From assembly GCA_027924585.1 (NCBI GenBank), contig BSBM01002098.1, forward strand, positions 7,167,001 to 7,231,000: a DNA stretch of 64,000 nucleotides. The letters are read 5' to 3'. Position numbers and translations under genes: made by a program. This DNA is from Larix kaempferi. Lineage: Eukaryota; Streptophyta; Pinopsida; Pinales; Pinaceae. Shown in pieces: positions 32,228 to 46,100 of this stretch (its first letter is position 1; each line of letters begins with the position of its first letter). Under the pieces are notes generated by a model. It made no database searches. It was not told the origin of the DNA and worked only from the letters and a program-made list of their open reading frames with translations.

Positions 32228-32490
32228 AAGTCACTGATACTTAGGCTCATATGCCTACTTATCTCTGGGCTATGTCCATTGTTGTTTATTTCTTATCTCT
32301 GGGCTGTGTCCATTGTTTTTAATAAACAGTCACTGATACTCAGGCTCATAGGCGTACTTATCTCTCAGCTTTGTCCATTGTGCTTAATAAACAGTCACTG
32401 ATACTCAGGCTCATAGGCTTACTAATTATCTCTCAGCTCTGTACAATTGCTTTAATAAACAGTCAGTGGTACTTAGACTCATTGAATTAC
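32228..32490. repeat. Four-copy tandem repeat downstream of NLA
   Basis: Units contain cagtcactgatacttaggctcata and cttatctctsrgct. Copies begin near 32230, 32330, 32395 and 32460, the last three with a step of about 65 bp. The first unit is extended by an extra cttatctctgggct block. A smaller repeat (tctatatgctttggtagaat) follows at 32495-32575. Confidence 0.7.
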
Positions 32491-34006
32491 TTATCTCTAT
32501 GCTTTGGTAGAATTTAATATCTATATGCTTTGGTAGAATTTTGATATCTATATGCTTTGGTAGAATTTTAATATCTGGGTGTCTAGAATAACAAAAATAA
32601 AGAAATTGTGTTTTTTTTAAAGTTAAAAATAATATAAGGATATTAAAAAAAAAAATTATATTAAAAACAACAATTTTATCTATTTAAAATTATTATTTTT
32701 CAAAGATTAAATTCATTTTTAATTAGAAATAACAATTTTATTATTTCAAAAATTGCAATAGTAAAAAGATTGCATTGCATAACACTTGACCATAAATAGA
32801 AAATTTCAAATTCATGGAGTCTTTTTTTACAAATCATAGTAGAGTATGGCTTATTGTATTTATCCATATGGAAAAGTGGTCAACCATAGTTAACTATACT
32901 TATGATCACAATGCTACATAAACATTGAGAAATCTAGTAATTCCACATAATCAAGCTAGCATGAATGTCACAAGGTAACATCACCATTTAGGAACGTGTC
33001 ACAATGAGACATAACAATTAATGAATGTCAATATCCAACATATCACTTCAAAACTATGTTTAACCAAAATCAACCAAGCTCTACCTTTGTTAACCATTTA
33101 CCACCATAGTGAACCTTAGTTCATTGTATTCATCCATATGACGAAAATGACCAACCATAATCATCATCTCAATGCTAAATTTAGTAATTCAACATAATTA
33201 ATCCAACATAAATATCACAAGTAACATCACCATTTAGGAACATCATTATTTCATATTTTGATATGTTGATGTAAATATTAAATATTGTGAATATTTTATA
33301 TATTAAAAATATAATGAATAAGCAATATGTAAAATATAGACTTATACCTTGATACATTATTATTAATGTAATTATTGTTAATTTTATTAAAAACAATTAT
33401 TTTATCATTTTAAAATTGCAATATTAACAAAGATTATATAGGAACTGACTATTAACTAGAAAAATTCAAATTCAGCTTTTTTTATATAATATTAATATAA
33501 ATGAAAGGTGTATTTGCAATTTTAAAAATTTAATATTTTAATATAAATAATTGATTTTACAAAGCTAAATGAAATGAAAGTAAAGTTGGAAAACTAACTT
33601 GATTGATTGAATGTTTTGAACTTTACATTTAAAAAACTCAAAAATAAAAGCTTAAGTATCTCATGTAAGTTGGAGAACTAGTTTGAATGATGGAGCGTTT
33701 TGAACTTTAGATCAGAAATCTCAATATATAAAGTTTGAATGACGGAGTGTTTTGAACTTTAGATCAGAAATCTCATTATATAAAACCTTTATCTGATGTA
33801 AATTCATTATTGAGCACCTTTGTTTCTTGGTTTCCATCTTTTCTTTTCTGCATCTCCTTCATTTTTAAGTTTTGTTGCTACTTCATTTCTACATCTCCTT
33901 CATTTCTAAGTTTTGTTTCTATTTCACAGATTTCTGTTCTAGCTACTGCATATTGACATACACTAACCACGTTTAATGGAGTCGTACTAGCTACTATCTT
34001 ACTAGA

Positions 34007-34285
34007 CTTGTACTAATATTGCTCTTCTGGCAATTGGTTTTGGTTCCTATCATGGAGGACACTAACGGTGGATGGAGAAATGGAGCAATCGAATCAACCC
34101 TAATTGGTTTTGACTTGTACTAATATTGCTCTTCTGGCAATTGGTTTTGGTTCCTATCATGGAGGACACTAACGGTGGATGGAGAAATGGAGCAATCGAA
34201 TCAACCCTAATTGGTTTTGGTTCCTTTGGTTCCTGTCATGGAGGACACTAGCGCTGGATGGAGAAAAGGAGGAATCGAATATCCC
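34007..34285. repeat. 107-bp tandem repeat, two and a half copies
   Basis: cttgtactaatattgctc starts at 34007 and 34114; both copies are almost identical. A partial third copy (34210-34285) keeps the catggaggacacta block with changes (gcgctggatgg). High identity between the first two copies points to recent duplication. Confidence 0.8.
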
Positions 34286-37200
34286 TAACTATGCATGGCC
34301 CGAAAGATTCCAGCCGAGTGGAATTATGACTATCCTGCTTTACTTATCTTTTTCATAGTGCCTTATCCTCTTCAATTATCCAAGCTGTATGCGATTTTAC
34401 AGACCCACATGATCCAGCGCCTGTTCATCTCCACTATCACAATGTTTCTTCTTATCAAAAGTACTGAATGTCATCACATGAAAAAAAATGAGGAACATCA
34501 CAAGTGGATGCCACAAGAGCGTGCACACATTCTCTGACTAATTTTGTCCCACCAAATTGCAGAGCTTCCATGGAACCAAGTCACGGATGGTTATGGAAAT
34601 TTGAAATTCAGGACGAGGTGTTGAAATTGCAATTTTTATTGTTCAAATAGTTATTTTTACTATTTGTGTGTTTCTAAATTAGATTAGTTATTTTGATTAT
34701 TTATGTAATTTCTAAATTAGATATTTAGTACAAGACTCATATTTTTTATTGTTGGAATTGTATAATTGTAAAATCTGGAATTTTAAGATAATATTTCTAC
34801 AAAAAAATGCAGAAAAAACTTTGAGCTTTTGATTGTTCTTAAGCTGATAATTAACTAGCACAGCCACTCACGGATAGGTCATAAGTTATGAACAACTTAT
34901 ATGTTGCTTGTTCTCCATGCTTAGTTATCACCTATTGTCTATGCCTCTGCTAAGTGTTACTTTTTTTAGTTAAATTGGTGGTTGTCTGTCATTAGTATTA
35001 TCCATGCATGAACTATGAGTTAGCCATGCATTAACTGCCAGTGATTTTTTATATTTCTTTTTTTATAATTGTTTATCTCGAATTTTGAACAACGACCATA
35101 AAATCAAATTCGATAGTACACTTGTCTTGTCCTCCTTCAATCTAGGAAAAACATAAATAATAGTCCACCCCAAATTCTAAGATATAAATACCTATAGATA
35201 CAATTATTCTCACTCCAGTAAAAAATCAAAATTTGAAAGCTTTCAGATAAACCCACAATATATAAAACTCCAAAGTTTGCGTAAAAGAAGAAAAGCATTT
35301 TCATATGAGCCCACCATATATAAAACTCCAAAGTTGGCGTAAAAGAAGAAAAGCAGTATGATTTTAAACTACAAAGTTGGCATAAAAGAATAAAGCAGCG
35401 TGATTTTTGCCATGTTTGCACTGAATAAAATCTCTGTGAAAACATATTTTTTTAAATCAGCAAATGAAAATCTCTGTGAAAACATATTTTTTTAAATCAG
35501 TAAATGAATAAGTAAATATTATTGAAAAAGTCTTCACATCAAAATTCTAAAACGTAACGTTTCATGAGTTTAATTATTGGGAAAACAAAATGCGGATGAC
35601 AATATTCCACGTTATCAGGATGAGTCAGAAACAACTTAAAATGATCTGTTATTTTTTAACTTTTCGAAAAAATAAAGTAGTGATCTCATTATCATGTTGG
35701 GGTGGTACAATGCACTCTTTCAATAACGATTCAGCAGATTATGTTCCAAGTTTTTGTGGCAATATTTATACAATATAATATGCTTTCTTATTCCACCATT
35801 CTTTAGTTTGCGTATGCCTATGTCTTGATTTGATTTTTTTAATTTGTATATATTTTTTTAATTTGTATATAACGTTGATAAGTAAATTATATATATAAAG
35901 CATTTTAAATAGTATATTTAAAAAAAAATGTGATTCTTAAATATATTTTAAAGAAAAAAAGATAAAGCAGGTTCCATGAGACACAGTATTGTATGCTGTT
36001 AAATTGGTTAAAAGCATGAAAGAAATGTTTCGAAGTTCTTAAACCAACATAATTATAAAAAATAATAATAAAAGAACACATTTGTTTTGTTGGACAAGAT
36101 GATATGGGTGGTTTAGGAAGAGTCATTCATTACCACACTTTATTATAAAAATAATAATAAAAGAACATTTGTTTTGTTGGACAAGATGATATGGGTGGTT
36201 TATGAAGAGTCATTCATTACCACATTTGATTAAAGATGTTATTTTCAAAATGTTTTGAATAATAACAATAGTTAAAAAAAATTAAAAATAATTGGTATTT
36301 TAATATAAATTTATTATGATGTAATATGAAGGATTGTTAAAAATTTATATAAGTGTATATATCATTTTCTTAAATAAAGATGTTATTTTCAAAATGTTTT
36401 GAATAACAATTAATAATTTAATTTTCTTAAAAAATAATTGGTATTTTAATATAAATTTATTATGATGTAATATGAATGGTTGTTATAATGCTAAGAAGTG
36501 CCTTGAAATAATGGGATATAAGTGATTTTCGTATGAACCCATCTTGGTTAATGATAACCACTTAAGTGAGCTGACAAATTGACAAGTTGAATATTATAGA
36601 AGTTGAACCAATGTTATTACCATAACACATGTTACCACTTAGGTGAGTTGACATGGACAAGTTGAATGTTATAGAAGTTGAACCACCATAGTTTATTATT
36701 GTCAACGTTTAGTGTATAAGAAGGATCGGTCTCCCAAGAAAAAAATGTTTGTTCGTTCTAGTCACTACAACGCAATTGCTACCTCGTATCATGATATTTA
36801 TCTATGTGAGAGATTTAAAGTCTTTCAATGTTAGAAATAACATATTCTCAAGAAAAATCTAATTTAACTTTTATGTATAAATAATTGCAAGCAATCGTAA
36901 CTAATCTAAGTTAAATTTGAGCATATCAAAAATAACAGAAATATACCCACATGTAAATCACATATTCACATAAGAACTTTTAACTAGAGAAACCCTCTTA
37001 AGGAATAGAACTTGAAATTGTTATTAAAAATCTATTTAAAATCCACGGCGGTAGGTATGGGGAGTCATCTTTGCACTCTAAGGACAAAAAAACCTAGTTT
37101 GCATGGGCATTGATAAGACCACCAATAATGAGGTTGAAGCATTGGTTGTTTTGCAACGACTAAAAACTCACAAAGATAGTAAGGAACGCCATAATGGTAA

Positions 37201-38923
37201 ACTAGAGACTCTTCCTTAATTATCAACACCATAATAATAGAGGGAGCAATGCATCACCTACCCTCACTAGACTAGTTCTCAAAACAAAGCCTCTAGTCCA
37301 CATTTCAAGCAAGTTCATTTCCATCGTGTTAACTAGATAACAACTCAAAGGCGATGAAAAGGAAAGAGTTATTGCTTGGAGTAGGATCATTGAAATAATT
37401 GGGTATGGAGGGGATCTTCATGCAACAATATTTCATCCCATGAATCATGATGTAATCCACAACCACACTTTGGATAAAGGGGGACTTGGTGATTTTCATC
37501 TAGCCCACCTCAATGTCATTTGTCACATTCCATTTTGAAGTTGGAGGGGCATTCAAGTCCCCTCCATCCTACCACCTTTTCCTCGTGCACAAAAACATGT
37601 GGTCTCCTTATCCCCCTCATCATTCTTGTGCCTGCATTCACCCACCATTCACCTCTCCATTGATAAGAGCCAATGTGTTTACATTGCAAAATGGAGCTTC
37701 CAAAACTAGGTAGAAACCTACATTGATGAGTGATGGTACCTATTTCAAAACTCTTCTTCATGGAGTTGTCTTCACTCTGTAGGTTTTCCATAACTTGATA
37801 AACTTCCCTTACCTTCTATTCTTTGGGAAAATCATCCTTTAGTATCATTGCCATCATCCCTACCTAGTGTGTGGGGTTGTATCTCCTCCTTTTAACTAGT
37901 AGCATGGATCTGCTACATTTCAAATGTAGGGTGGAAGCAGAACTGGAAGAGTTACATAGTGAGTCCCGCCTTAATGAGACTAGAGTTTGGACAACCCTCT
38001 CCTTGGCTTGACCCCAGCCATGAAAATGGTGTTTGATTATTGTGCAGCTTTCCCACACTTTTACCTAAACATTATGGTCCCCTAGTCAAAGTTCACAAGA
38101 CTCAAACCTACATACAAAATTTAAAGCAATGTGAGTTAGAGGTCCAATTCTCAATTTATCATCTTAAGGAAAAAGATGAAGAATTTCAAGCTACAAAGAA
38201 TGTGTTGGAAGAGTTGGCGGTGTGTATGTTGGTATTCATCTATTTCCTAGCTAAACCCTTGGTCCCTCTTCCTCATCATACTCTAGGACCTTCAATGAAA
38301 ATAAAATAAAACACTCACGTTCTACTATCCAAATAGAATCAATAGCTAGTGATCAACATGGGTGTTTATGTAATTAATGTTTTTTCCATTTTTGTTACTT
38401 CTATGATAATTCATTAGAAAACAAAGTAGTGAATTTTGACTTCATAAGACATGGATACTTAAGAATTTTACATCTAGATAATAAACTTCTAAAGTCTTTT
38501 GAATTTTCGAAATCTCTCTAATTTTTTTACTATTAGCAAAATAGAATTTGTTGTTGCATTTTGACTCAGTACAAATTAACTATTTTGATTTTTAAAAACC
38601 TACTTAAAATAAATTCTTACAATCAATACTCAAGGCTTCTTCTTTAAAACACAATCTTATAAATATCTTATATAACCATTCAATTCCCAAAACAATAATA
38701 AAAATTTCCTCTATTTTCTAAAACACTTTATCGTATTCTCTTTTCCACTATTAAACTACCTTAATCCTCCTCCAAGACCCACTCTCTTTCTTTAAAAAAA
38801 AAAGGTTAAAAATAATTCATATTCATTCTTCTTTCATCGAACTATACATATTCCAAAATTTCCACCTTAAGCACTTATACTTTTCACGTATAATCATATT
38901 TGGTTTGTAAATTCCAAATCGTG

Positions 38924-38924
38924 G

Positions 38925-38962
<38 letters not shown>
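38924..38962. repeat. (TA)n microsatellite
   Basis: An uninterrupted TA/AT dinucleotide run of about 38 bases. Confidence 0.95.
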
Positions 38963-38965
<3 letters not shown>

Positions 38966-39299
38966 CTTTCTTGTGATCATTTTAAAGATTAAAAAGAATG
39001 CTACATATTTATTCTTTTAACAAATAGTAAATCTATATGTATTTTGCCCAAATGTTTTTACAATTTGATGATTAATAAGAAAAAGTCCATACTCGTATTA
39101 AACCTCTTGCCGTTGGAGGTTTTTAATCCCTAAAAAAAACTAGGTCACTTTTTAAAGGAGGTGAGGAAACTTGTGATCTACCTCCTCAATCCTATTCCAT
39201 TTGGTTCTTAAAAGAATTTGATCCTTCAATCCAATCTATAAAAACTCTTGCGCGTGCTTACCTTTTGAGTTTCTTAGAATTTTTATTATAAAATTATAT

Positions 39300-39560
39300 A
39301 TTCTTTTCAACATATACATCTAAATTGACATTTAATACTTATTACAACCCTAGAAATACCTCTCCATATTCACAAAGCATTTTTAAGTCTTAAATAACTT
39401 AACCTAAGGTTTCTATATTAATAACATAATAATACCCATGTACATCTCAATTAATATCTAATACTAATTACAACTATAGAAATGCCTCTCCATATTCATA
39501 AAGCATTTTTAAGTCTAAAATAACTTAAGTTTCTACATTAATAACATAATAATACCCATG
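39300..39560. repeat. Two-copy tandem duplication, about 120 bp
   Basis: Both copies hold tacatctaaattgaca-like, gaaatacctctccatattc-like and ataacataataataccca blocks in the same order, the first from about 39310 and the second from about 39440. Divergence is modest. Confidence 0.7.
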
Positions 39561-40479
39561 TATGGTGGCAAATCCAATCCAAATATATTTGTACTCATTT
39601 TCAACATGATTTATATGGACCATACCTAATGGGATTTAGCTTCTTATTGAACCTGGTAATTACTTATTGATGAGATTGAAAGAAACTATGGCTCCCGAGG
39701 TGAAATTATGAGCAACATTTTATCTTTGTTCTTATTTTCTACAAAAATTTTCATGCTAAATTTTAGGGTGTTCTTGTTCAAAATCACTTAACAAATGAAC
39801 TAAAGGTAAAACATAGTTATACACTTCAACTTAGTATCGATCATACCCCATGGCACCTTCCAAAAATGTCCTAGTAAATGGTTCTTCTTATTTGATATTA
39901 TAGATTAATGTGTGTCAACAAAAACTACTCTTAGCACGGAATAAATATATGCATTCTAATGCTTCACCCCCACTTGATGCAAAGCTAAAAATTGTTTTCC
40001 ATGAGTAGCATATTTTAAAATAGCTCTTAATATACTTAATAAAAATTTACTTGTGTAAGAATATATTTTAATGCATAATTTATTGCATTTTGTTGGAAGA
40101 TTTAATATTTTTATTTTACAATTTTTTTACTTCAAAACATAGTAGCAATATTTTACTACGAATGTGATTAAAAGAAAAAATTTAATACAATTGAAATAAA
40201 GAAGTAAATATCATCTATACAAAAACTTCAAAAGAAAAAAACCATACTTTTGTTATTCGTGTAGAGTCAAAAAGTACAATAACAGTCTTAGCAACCTTTA
40301 CAACTGATCAAAAAACATACCAAACATCTGACCAAGAGACTACCACCCCAAAGAGAAACAAAAATACAGTCCAACACAAAGACCAAAAGGTCCCAAATTA
40401 GTCCAAAAAAGACCAAAAACTTCCCATCTATATCCCAAATATACTAAAAGAACTACAAAAATCAACAGAATTCTCTATA

Positions 40480-41405
40480 ACTTCTTCCCAGTATAGAATT
40501 CCTTCAACACCTTGGAGTGCCTCTTTTGACAGTGTATTAGCATTCGAGTTTAATTCACGAAAAATGTGTTCAAGGCTTATAGCAGAGAAATATGAAAGGA
40601 CATTGATTCTCCTGCACCAGTTTTGTAACGGTCACCTATAATGTATAAATGTCATTAGCCCAACTAATGATCACCTTAGAGTCCCCAAATACTTTAAGAG
40701 AATCAATACCAAACATATAAGCCACTTTGGTAAGACACCATAAATCCAACAACTCCACCTTTGTATTGGTACCCTTCCCACAGTTTAATTTGAGATTGAA
40801 ATAATGATCCCGATTGAGTATGAGAATCATCCTAGCAGCACACATACCATTCTGAGCAGCCCCATCAAAGAATCCAGAAGCTCCAACAGCGTAGCGAGGC
40901 TCCCTAACCTATCACTATACCTAACTTTGTTGGTATCAACTTTGAAGTAGTCTTTATAAATACCAATTCTCCAAAAGCTGCAATCAAAGGGTTCCATAGA
41001 CCTCCCTTCAAATAGCATATAATTTCTTGTCCTCCAAATTCCCCATGAAATAAAAGCTGGTAAAGTTCTATTCTCGATGCCATTCTTGTACCATTAATAA
41101 AAAAAATTGATCAAAAGGATGGAATCCCCAAGAATGAGAAATGTTAAGATAGTTATGTAAGCAATCCTCCAAACCTCTCTTGAAAACTTACACTTAACAA
41201 ATAAGTGTTCTATCGTCTCCCTATCTTCCTTACATAAGGTACAAATATTAGGATCCCTCAAGTATAATAGATTATCCCAAGTCTTCATACAATTTTCAAA
41301 AACAAGCCATAAGAAACACTTGATTTTTAAAGGGATCGTCCATTTCCATAATTTTTCGAACCACCACTTGGGAGCACTTGTAACATACCCCTTTGCTGAA
41401 AACAT
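40480..41405 (-). pseudogene. LINE 3' fragment: RT zinc-binding domain and RNase H
   Basis: Minus-strand order: zinc-binding domain of non-LTR reverse transcriptases (41405-41094: WTIPLKIKCFLWLV, ICTLCKEDRETIEHLFVKCKFSREVW), then RNase H pieces (41018-40636, with LKVFGDSKVIISW). Frames shift between pieces and the reverse transcriptase itself is absent, as expected for a 5'-truncated L1-type insertion. RNase H at the C-terminus is typical of plant L1 elements. It resembles the copy at 60.8-64.0 kb. Not functional. Confidence 0.8.
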
Positions 41406-42604
41406 TTTATGTTTGAAGAAAACATTATCTTAACTTTTATTGTAAAGTTTTATATTTGGACAAGTGTCCAAGGATGACTGTAAATGCACAATATTATTAT
41501 TTAAATAAATAAAATAGGAGACACTCACCCAAGGAGAACTGTTGAAAGAGTGTTTACTGACCCACTAGGTGGAATGGAATCTGGGGTAGAAGGAAATGGA
41601 CAAGTGGCAGCATCATGAATCAAGTAACTAGCTGTTGGTATGGGACAACTCCCTTGAAGTGTGGTCAAGTTCCTTGGATTGTGGAACTGGAGCTTGAGGC
41701 TCATTTATTGAAAACTAACCACCAAAAAGACCTAGGCATCTTTTTAAGAGCCATCGAATTTGGACTGAGGTTCAACACTTTTCCTGATGAGGAAATTTAC
41801 CTTGTGGTTCTGTTGTATGCACACAAGAGATTCGATGAGGGGAAAAACTAGTTTTTTGATCATGGTGTAAGTCTGCCTTGTTTACTGTTGAGTGCAGAGA
41901 TTGATGTGTATGGAAAGTCTCTATTGATTGTTGGTTATACAACCTGAGTGCCTTGCTTCTACACAGAGTCTTCTACCTAGTGGTTCAGTAAACAGGCTCG
42001 GGGGTCCAAAGGAGGCAAGTAGTTTGGTTGCTTCTTCTGGAGAAGGTTGGGAGGAACAGGTCTCCTTGGGTGTTTGTCCACCCTATCTACAGTTGCAGGT
42101 TCTACTTGTTATTTCATTCCTAAGTAGTTATCATTTATTTTCTGTAGCTGTTGATTTAGTATTCATTAGATAAATATTGATAGTTATCATCCTACAAGAG
42201 CAAATGATTGAATTTCTAATCTGATTATGAATCTGTATATTGTTGAATAAGTATAGGTAATGAATGAATAAATGTCTTCCCTGCATTTTTCCACGTACTG
42301 TTTTCTATACCGTACTCTAGTATAGGGAAGGAAGGTTAAAATAGATAAATGATATGCAGTGAACAGATTGAATGAATAATCTAACTCTGTTATGTTTCCT
42401 TAAAATTTCCTTATCTGTTATAGTTTGCAAATTAAAATATCTTACATTCTCAGTCATAGAAAAACATGACAACTGATATTTTATGTAAACGTTAGGATAG
42501 CTATACATCTGAAGTAATAAAAATAGAAGAAAATAAATAGTCCTTTATTTTCTGCAGAAAATCCTTCTGCTTTAGAGTAACCCTTCCATTTCAGGAACAA
42601 ACAA
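41406..42604. other. Unassigned spacer
   Basis: One plus-strand frame of 78 codons (41615-41851) and one of 81 (41928-42173) read plausibly as protein but match no family I recognise and have no splice context I can defend. They may be remnants of an unlisted element. The segment ends at the gactt duplication of the next copia element. Confidence 0.4.
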
Positions 42605-42609
42605 GACTT

Positions 42610-43057
42610 TGTTCGGGTACACGAGGTACTACCAAAGGACCGAACACCAAGAGCAACCACTTCACACAAACATATCACAGATCAACACACCAATGTTTTG
42701 ACGTGGTTTAAACCCTCTTGAGGGAAACACTCCACGGCCCCGGCCAAATAGCTTCTATGGGACAATTTATTATGCAAAGAAAGAAAGTTACAAATGAGCT
42801 TCTCATAATCGATCAACTAAACAATGACCCTCCATGCTCTTTAAATAGAGATCATGGACCAATTGGGTGTTAAGCCACGGATCAAGGTTAGGTTTGATCT
42901 AAGAGAAGTTGAGCCGTCGGATCACTCTATGTCGAGAACATATCGTGACCGTCGGATTAAGTATTTACAAATGCATACTAAAGAAACACACTATCCCTAA
43001 TGGATATATTACACAAGTTGATCTTAACTAACTCCTAAGTGTCTAAATATCCTAACA
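42610..43057 (-). repeat. 3' LTR of the copia element
   Basis: Plus strand starts tgttcgggta and ends cctaaca. The adjoining tcccccctta (43058-43067) is the polypurine tract on the coding strand. Confidence 0.92.
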
Positions 43058-43163
43058 TCCCCCCTTAAGAACAACTTGGGATAGGATTGAAGGATTTACA
43101 AAAGTGACACTATTAGGAGAAGGAAGGAGGCATTAGAGCCTATCCCCCCTTAATGACAAGTTC

Positions 43164-46100
43164 CTAAACTCCTAACATAGATCGAATTTTAGAAAACTTT
43201 GCTTCTGTAAGAGACTTGGTGAAGATGTCTGCAACTTGATCATCTGTAGGGCAAAAGAGCACTTCAAGAACACAATCATGAACAAGATTTATGATGAAGT
43301 GCATATGTACCTCAATGTGTTTGTTGCGCTGATGTAGAACTGGATCTTTGGCAAGCTTGATGGCACTTTGATTTTCGTACCAAAGTGGAGTAGGCTGCTG
43401 CTGCTCAAATCCAAACTCTGAAAGGATCTGTCGAAGCCATAAAGCTTCCTGACTGGCATTAACTGCTGCTCGATATTCTGCCTCTGCTAAAGAAAGAGCA
43501 AGAGCTTGTTGTTTCTTACAAGCCCAAGTAATAGGTCCAGATCCCAGACTGAAAACATAACCTGCAGTAGACTTTCGATCATCAGGATCGTCGACCCAAT
43601 CTGAATCAGTGAAACCAACCAACAAAGGTTTCCCCCTTGTACTGTAATGAATCCCAAACTGAACTGTACCTCGAATATATCGAAGTATTCTTTTAGCTGC
43701 TTTCCAGTGACTTTCATGAGGTGTCTGCATATAACGGGCAACACGACCAACGAGAAAGGAAAGGTCAGGACGGGAATGAGTCAAGTATAAGAGACTACCA
43801 ACAAGCTGACGATACAAGGTGGCATTGACTTCAGGTGAAGTATAAGTGGCAGAAAGTTTGACTCCAGACTGGAAGGGAGAAGGGGCTGGTGTACAATCTT
43901 CCATGTGAAAGCGACTAAGAAGGTCACAAGCATACTTAGACTGAGAAAGAAATATTCCTTCTTTGGTTTGCAGGACTTGGAGACCAAGAAAATAATGCAA
44001 ATGTCCTAAGTCTGACATTTCAAAATTTTGTTTAAGATTGGATTTCACATGGGTTATAAGCTTAGGGTCACTACCAGTAAGAATAAGGTCATCAACATAT
44101 AGAACAAGTATGATGAAATGGTTTCCTACTTTCTTGGTATAGACATTGGGGTCAGAATGGCATCTAGAAAAACCAGTGTCAAGGAGAAAGTTATCCATTT
44201 TGGCATACCAAGCTCTAGGAGCTTGCTTAAGGCCATATAAGGATTTCTTAAGGCGGCAGACAAGGCTAGAGTTATTCTGAACATAGCCAGGAGGTTGTTC
44301 CATGTAAATTTCCTCCTGTAAATCACCATGTAAGAAGGCAGACTTGACATCCATTTGATGGACTTCCCAATTGTGTAAGGCTGCAAGGGAAAGAACAAGG
44401 CGGATGGAGTTCATTTTTGCGACGGGAGCAAAGGTTTCATTGTAGTCAATCCCTTCAACTTGGGAAAAACCTTTGGCAACTAACCTTGCCTTAAGTCTTT
44501 CAACACTTCCATCTGATGCATACTTAGTTCTGTAGACCCATTTACATCTGACAAGTTTTCTTCCTTTTCGAAGAGGTACAAGATCCCAAGTATCGTTCGC
44601 CATTAAGGAACGATATTCTTCATCCATGGCTTCATCCCAATCTGGATTCCCTGAAGCTTCTGCAAAAGTTTCTGGATCATGATTCTCGGAAACTTGAGCC
44701 AAAAGAGAAGAGGCTCGCTGAAATTGAGAACGTGTTCGACGTTGATCTCTAGGATCACCTGCAAGATCACCAGCTGCTTCACACGTTGAACGGACCCATC
44801 GAGGAAGCACTTGTGCTGGTGCAACTGGAGGAACATGAGCAGGCGGAGGTGGATTTTCATCCTCACTGTCATCATCAGAAACTGGAGTTGGAAACCTGTC
44901 AAGGAAGTTGAAAGAAGAAGAAGAAGGCACAAACGCCGAATCAGGCTCGCAGGCCAAAGATGGCACAATCACCGAGTTAGGCTCGCAGGCCAAGAGATTT
45001 TCATCAAATTTAACATCTCTTCTAATGATTATATCATGATAATGTGGTTGAACAAGTCTATAACCTTTTACATCTTCAGAAAATCCAACAAATATGCACT
45101 TTTCACTTTTAGGCTGCAATGCTTTCCGTTTTTCATCCGGAATGTGAGCCCATGCTTCACTACCAAACACACGGAAGTGACTTACATCAGGTTTAGTTTT
45201 ACTCCATGCTTCTTCCGGTGTTATACCTTGTAATGCTTTAGTGGGGGTGTAATTTGCACAATTAATGGCTTCAACCCAAAATTGAAGACTTAGTCCCTTA
45301 GATTGGATCATACAATTAGCCATTTCTTTTAAAGTGCGGTTCTTCCGCTCAGCTACACCATTTTGTTGTGGTGTATATGGAACAGTGTGTTGTTGTTGGA
45401 TGCCTTGTTCAGTGCAGAAAGTAGTGAACTTATTGTTAACATATTCTCCTCCATTGTCAGATCTTAACTTAATAATTTGATGACCAGATTGTTTTTCCAC
45501 AAGGGCCTTGTAGGCCAAGAACATGTTAAATACTTCGCTCTTAAGTTTTAGGAAATAAACCCAAGTGCGTCTGGTGTAATCATCAATGAAAGTTAAGAAA
45601 TATTTGAAACCAGAAAAGAAAGCAGATGGAAGAGGACTACACAAATCACTATGCACAAGCTCCAAGAGAACCGAGGCGTTCCAAGAGGCACGTTTGTCAA
45701 AACTGTCCCGATGATGTTTTTCGAGTACACAACCGAAGAAAACACCATTCCTGCAAGATACCATCGGAAGACCTGTCACCATATTTTCTTTACATAGTTG
45801 TTGCAATGAGCGATAATTTAAGTGACCAAATTACTCATGCCAAAGTTTGCTCAAGTTATCACTATGAGCAACAAAAACTGAAGGAAGAGGTGATGACCCA
45901 AAGTTGTTAAACTTGTACAACCTGGTAATATCATCAACAATTACGGTAGCTAGGACCTGTTGAGGATCTTTAAAATCCTTGATTACAACTTGGTGAGATG
46001 TAAAGGTCACAGTTTTACCTTCACCAGAATGAGTGATCTGATAGACTGATAACAAATTGCAGGAAATTCTTGGAACACATAGTACATCACTAAAATGACC

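Larger units (their letters stand above)
31861..40270. other. Long gene-free, AT-rich region with several local duplications
   Basis: No protein family is recognised. Short open frames at 37513-37713 and 38040-38309 show no motif. The region contains the repeats listed separately plus near-copies at 35260-35400 (aaactccaaagtt units), 35407-35500, 36061-36230 and 36235-36480. The 37000-38300 part is less AT-rich and may be a decayed element, but it could not be assigned. Confidence 0.5.

Noticed and set aside
34295-34537. An 80-codon plus-strand frame after the 107-bp repeats
   Set aside because: No domain, no splice context and no homologous pattern I recognise.
37513-38309. Several short frames near 37.5-38.3 kb
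   Set aside because: They lie in different phases on both strands with no family motif; possibly a decayed element but not supportable as genes.
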